NCBI RefSeq assembly: GCF_016772475.1
Contig: NZ_CP068595.1
Coordinates: forward strand, 806,001 to 870,000
DNA length: 64,000 nt
Source: Paenibacillus sonchi
GTDB taxonomy: Bacteria > Bacillota > Bacilli > Paenibacillales > Paenibacillaceae
Direction of reading: 5' to 3'
Positions 63,156 to 64,000 of the stretch are shown here, piece by piece. The stretch's first letter is position 1. The number at the start of each line of letters is the position of its first letter. Under the pieces are notes generated by a model. That model was not told the DNA's origin and did not search any database. It saw only the letters and a list, made by a program, of their open reading frames with translations. The position numbers and the translations under genes were made by a program.

Positions 63156-64000
63156 CTAACCTTTTACAGCCCCAATCGTTAGTCCCTTCACAAAATAGCG
63201 CTGGATGAACGGGTACAAAAACAGGATGGGTCCGGTAACAATGATAGCCATCGCCATCTTGGTCGATTCGGTAGGCAAATCGCTGCCCAGGCTTACTCCG
63301 GTACCTGCGCCCATATTGGCAATGAAAGCCGCCGAATTGATGACATTGTACAGATGGAACTGCAGCTGGTACTTATGGGGGTCATTGATGAACAGTGAAG
63401 ATGAGAACCAGTCGTTCCAGTAGGCCAGAGCGAGGAAGAGGCCAACCGTGGCGATGCCGGGCATCGACAGCTGGAGCACAATCCTCCAATAGATTTTGAA
63501 ATCACCGGCCCCGTCGATCTTGGCGGATTCGAACAGCTCCTCTGGGACGGCGGAACGGATGAAATTTTTCATCAGAATAATCAGGAACGGCGTCATCAGC
63601 CCCGGAAAAATCAGTGCCCCGTACGAATCAGTGAGATGCAGATATTTGGTCATCATAATGTACCAGGGCACCAGTCCCCCGCCGAACAGGGTAGTGAAGT
63701 AAATGTAGAACGAGAAGGTATTGCGATATTTAAAATCCTTGCGGGCCAGCACATAACCGGCCATCGTCATAAAAAACAGCCCCAGCGTCGTGCCCGTCAC
63801 CGTTGTAAACAGCGTAACGCCATATGCCCGCAGCACCTCGTCCGGGAAGGTGAACACCGTTTTGTACCCCTCCAGCGAGAATTGCGCCGGTATCAGATGA
63901 TATCCATCCTTAATAATCGAATCATTGGCCGTCAAGGAAGCCGAAATAATCAGCAGGAACGGGACCAGACAGGCCAGCGAGCCGAGAATGATAACCGTGT
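63156..64000 (-). CDS. LplC/YtcP-type ABC permease, partial at window end
   Basis: A carbohydrate permease reading in from beyond the window edge; 281 residues are visible and the C-terminus is complete. It has LACLVPFLLIISASLTANDS in the visible part before the first internal Met, the EAA loop LFESAKIDGAGDFKIYWRIV near the middle, and the ending YFVKGLTIGAVKG, typical of LplC/YtcP. The 128-base gap to the binding-protein gene is normal for such operons. The partner permease (LplB type) should lie further upstream. Confidence 0.9.
   Translation of the reverse strand, partial: TVIILGSLACLVPFLLIISASLTANDSIIKDGYHLIPAQFSLEGYKTVFTFPDEVLRAYGVTLFTTVTGTTLGLFFMTMAGYVLARKDFKYRNTFSFYIYFTTLFGGGLVPWYIMMTKYLHLTDSYGALIFPGLMTPFLIILMKNFIRSAVPEELFESAKIDGAGDFKIYWRIVLQLSMPGIATVGLFLALAYWNDWFSSSLFINDPHKYQLQFHLYNVINSAAFIANMGAGTGVSLGSDLPTESTKMAMAIIVTGPILFLYPFIQRYFVKGLTIGAVKG

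Overview
The window looks like a chromosomal segment of a spore-forming, low-to-mid GC Firmicute, most probably a Paenibacillus or close relative. The evidence is a small acid-soluble spore protein (SspI), a Cse60-like sporulation protein, a LiaFSR/PspA envelope-stress cluster, strong AGGAGG ribosome binding sites, many sugar ABC transporters with lipoprotein binding proteins, and AraC regulators with membrane sensor domains. No rRNA, tRNA, CRISPR array, transposase or prophage was seen.

Layout. 1-5.6 kb: a KimA-type potassium importer (cut by the window edge), a response-regulator remnant, cse60, and a lipoprotein plus two-component system. 5.8-9.1 kb: an iron-siderophore uptake operon (binding lipoprotein plus FhuB-like double permease) under two Fur boxes. 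9.1-11.5 kb: an NlpC/P60 hydrolase and an AT-rich pair (acetyltransferase, DUF1349). 11.7-18.1 kb: housekeeping genes (TrmH-family methyltransferase, KtrA, SspI, PrfC, small DUF6809 and ribbon-helix-helix genes, Zwf). 18.5-24.6 kb: YwmB, LiaRSF and a LiaI-like/PspA/PspC/PspA stress operon. 24.9-29.9 kb: a Bce-like response regulator, kinase, ATPase and FtsX-permease module. 30-36.3 kb: GH36 alpha-galactosidase, FMN reductase, EamA exporter, Lrp regulator, a repeat-rich 1.2 kb gap and a GbsR/MarR regulator. 36.5-42.1 kb: a Ugp-like ABC importer with a HAD phosphatase, SMR protein and metallophosphoesterase. 42.4-44.4 kb: an AT-rich secreted subtilase between two near-identical terminators. 44.5-46.9 kb: a methionine importer (metNPQ). 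48.1-55.3 kb: a nucleoside importer with a nucleoside hydrolase and an ADP-ribosylglycohydrolase. 55.6-61.0 kb: two AraC regulators and an ECF sigma/DUF4179 anti-sigma pair. 61.4-64 kb: an LplA/LplC oligosaccharide importer, cut by the window edge.

Nine genes are split by one-base indels: kimA, the first response regulator, fhuB, zwf, liaS, lrp, the HAD phosphatase and both AraC genes. In eight of them the reading frame is restored by adding one base to a short G or C run. The pattern points to sequencing or consensus error rather than nine real pseudogenes, so these genes are annotated over their full restored spans.

The most unusual content is in the gaps between genes. There are three copies of a ~120-nt element whose stem arms differ by paired, compensatory changes; two copies of a ~200-nt palindromic element built from GTGGAAAAAGG sub-repeats; four copies of a 25-nt motif in mirror arrangement; a 52-bp tandem array; and two DnaA-box triplets with identical spacing 42 kb apart.
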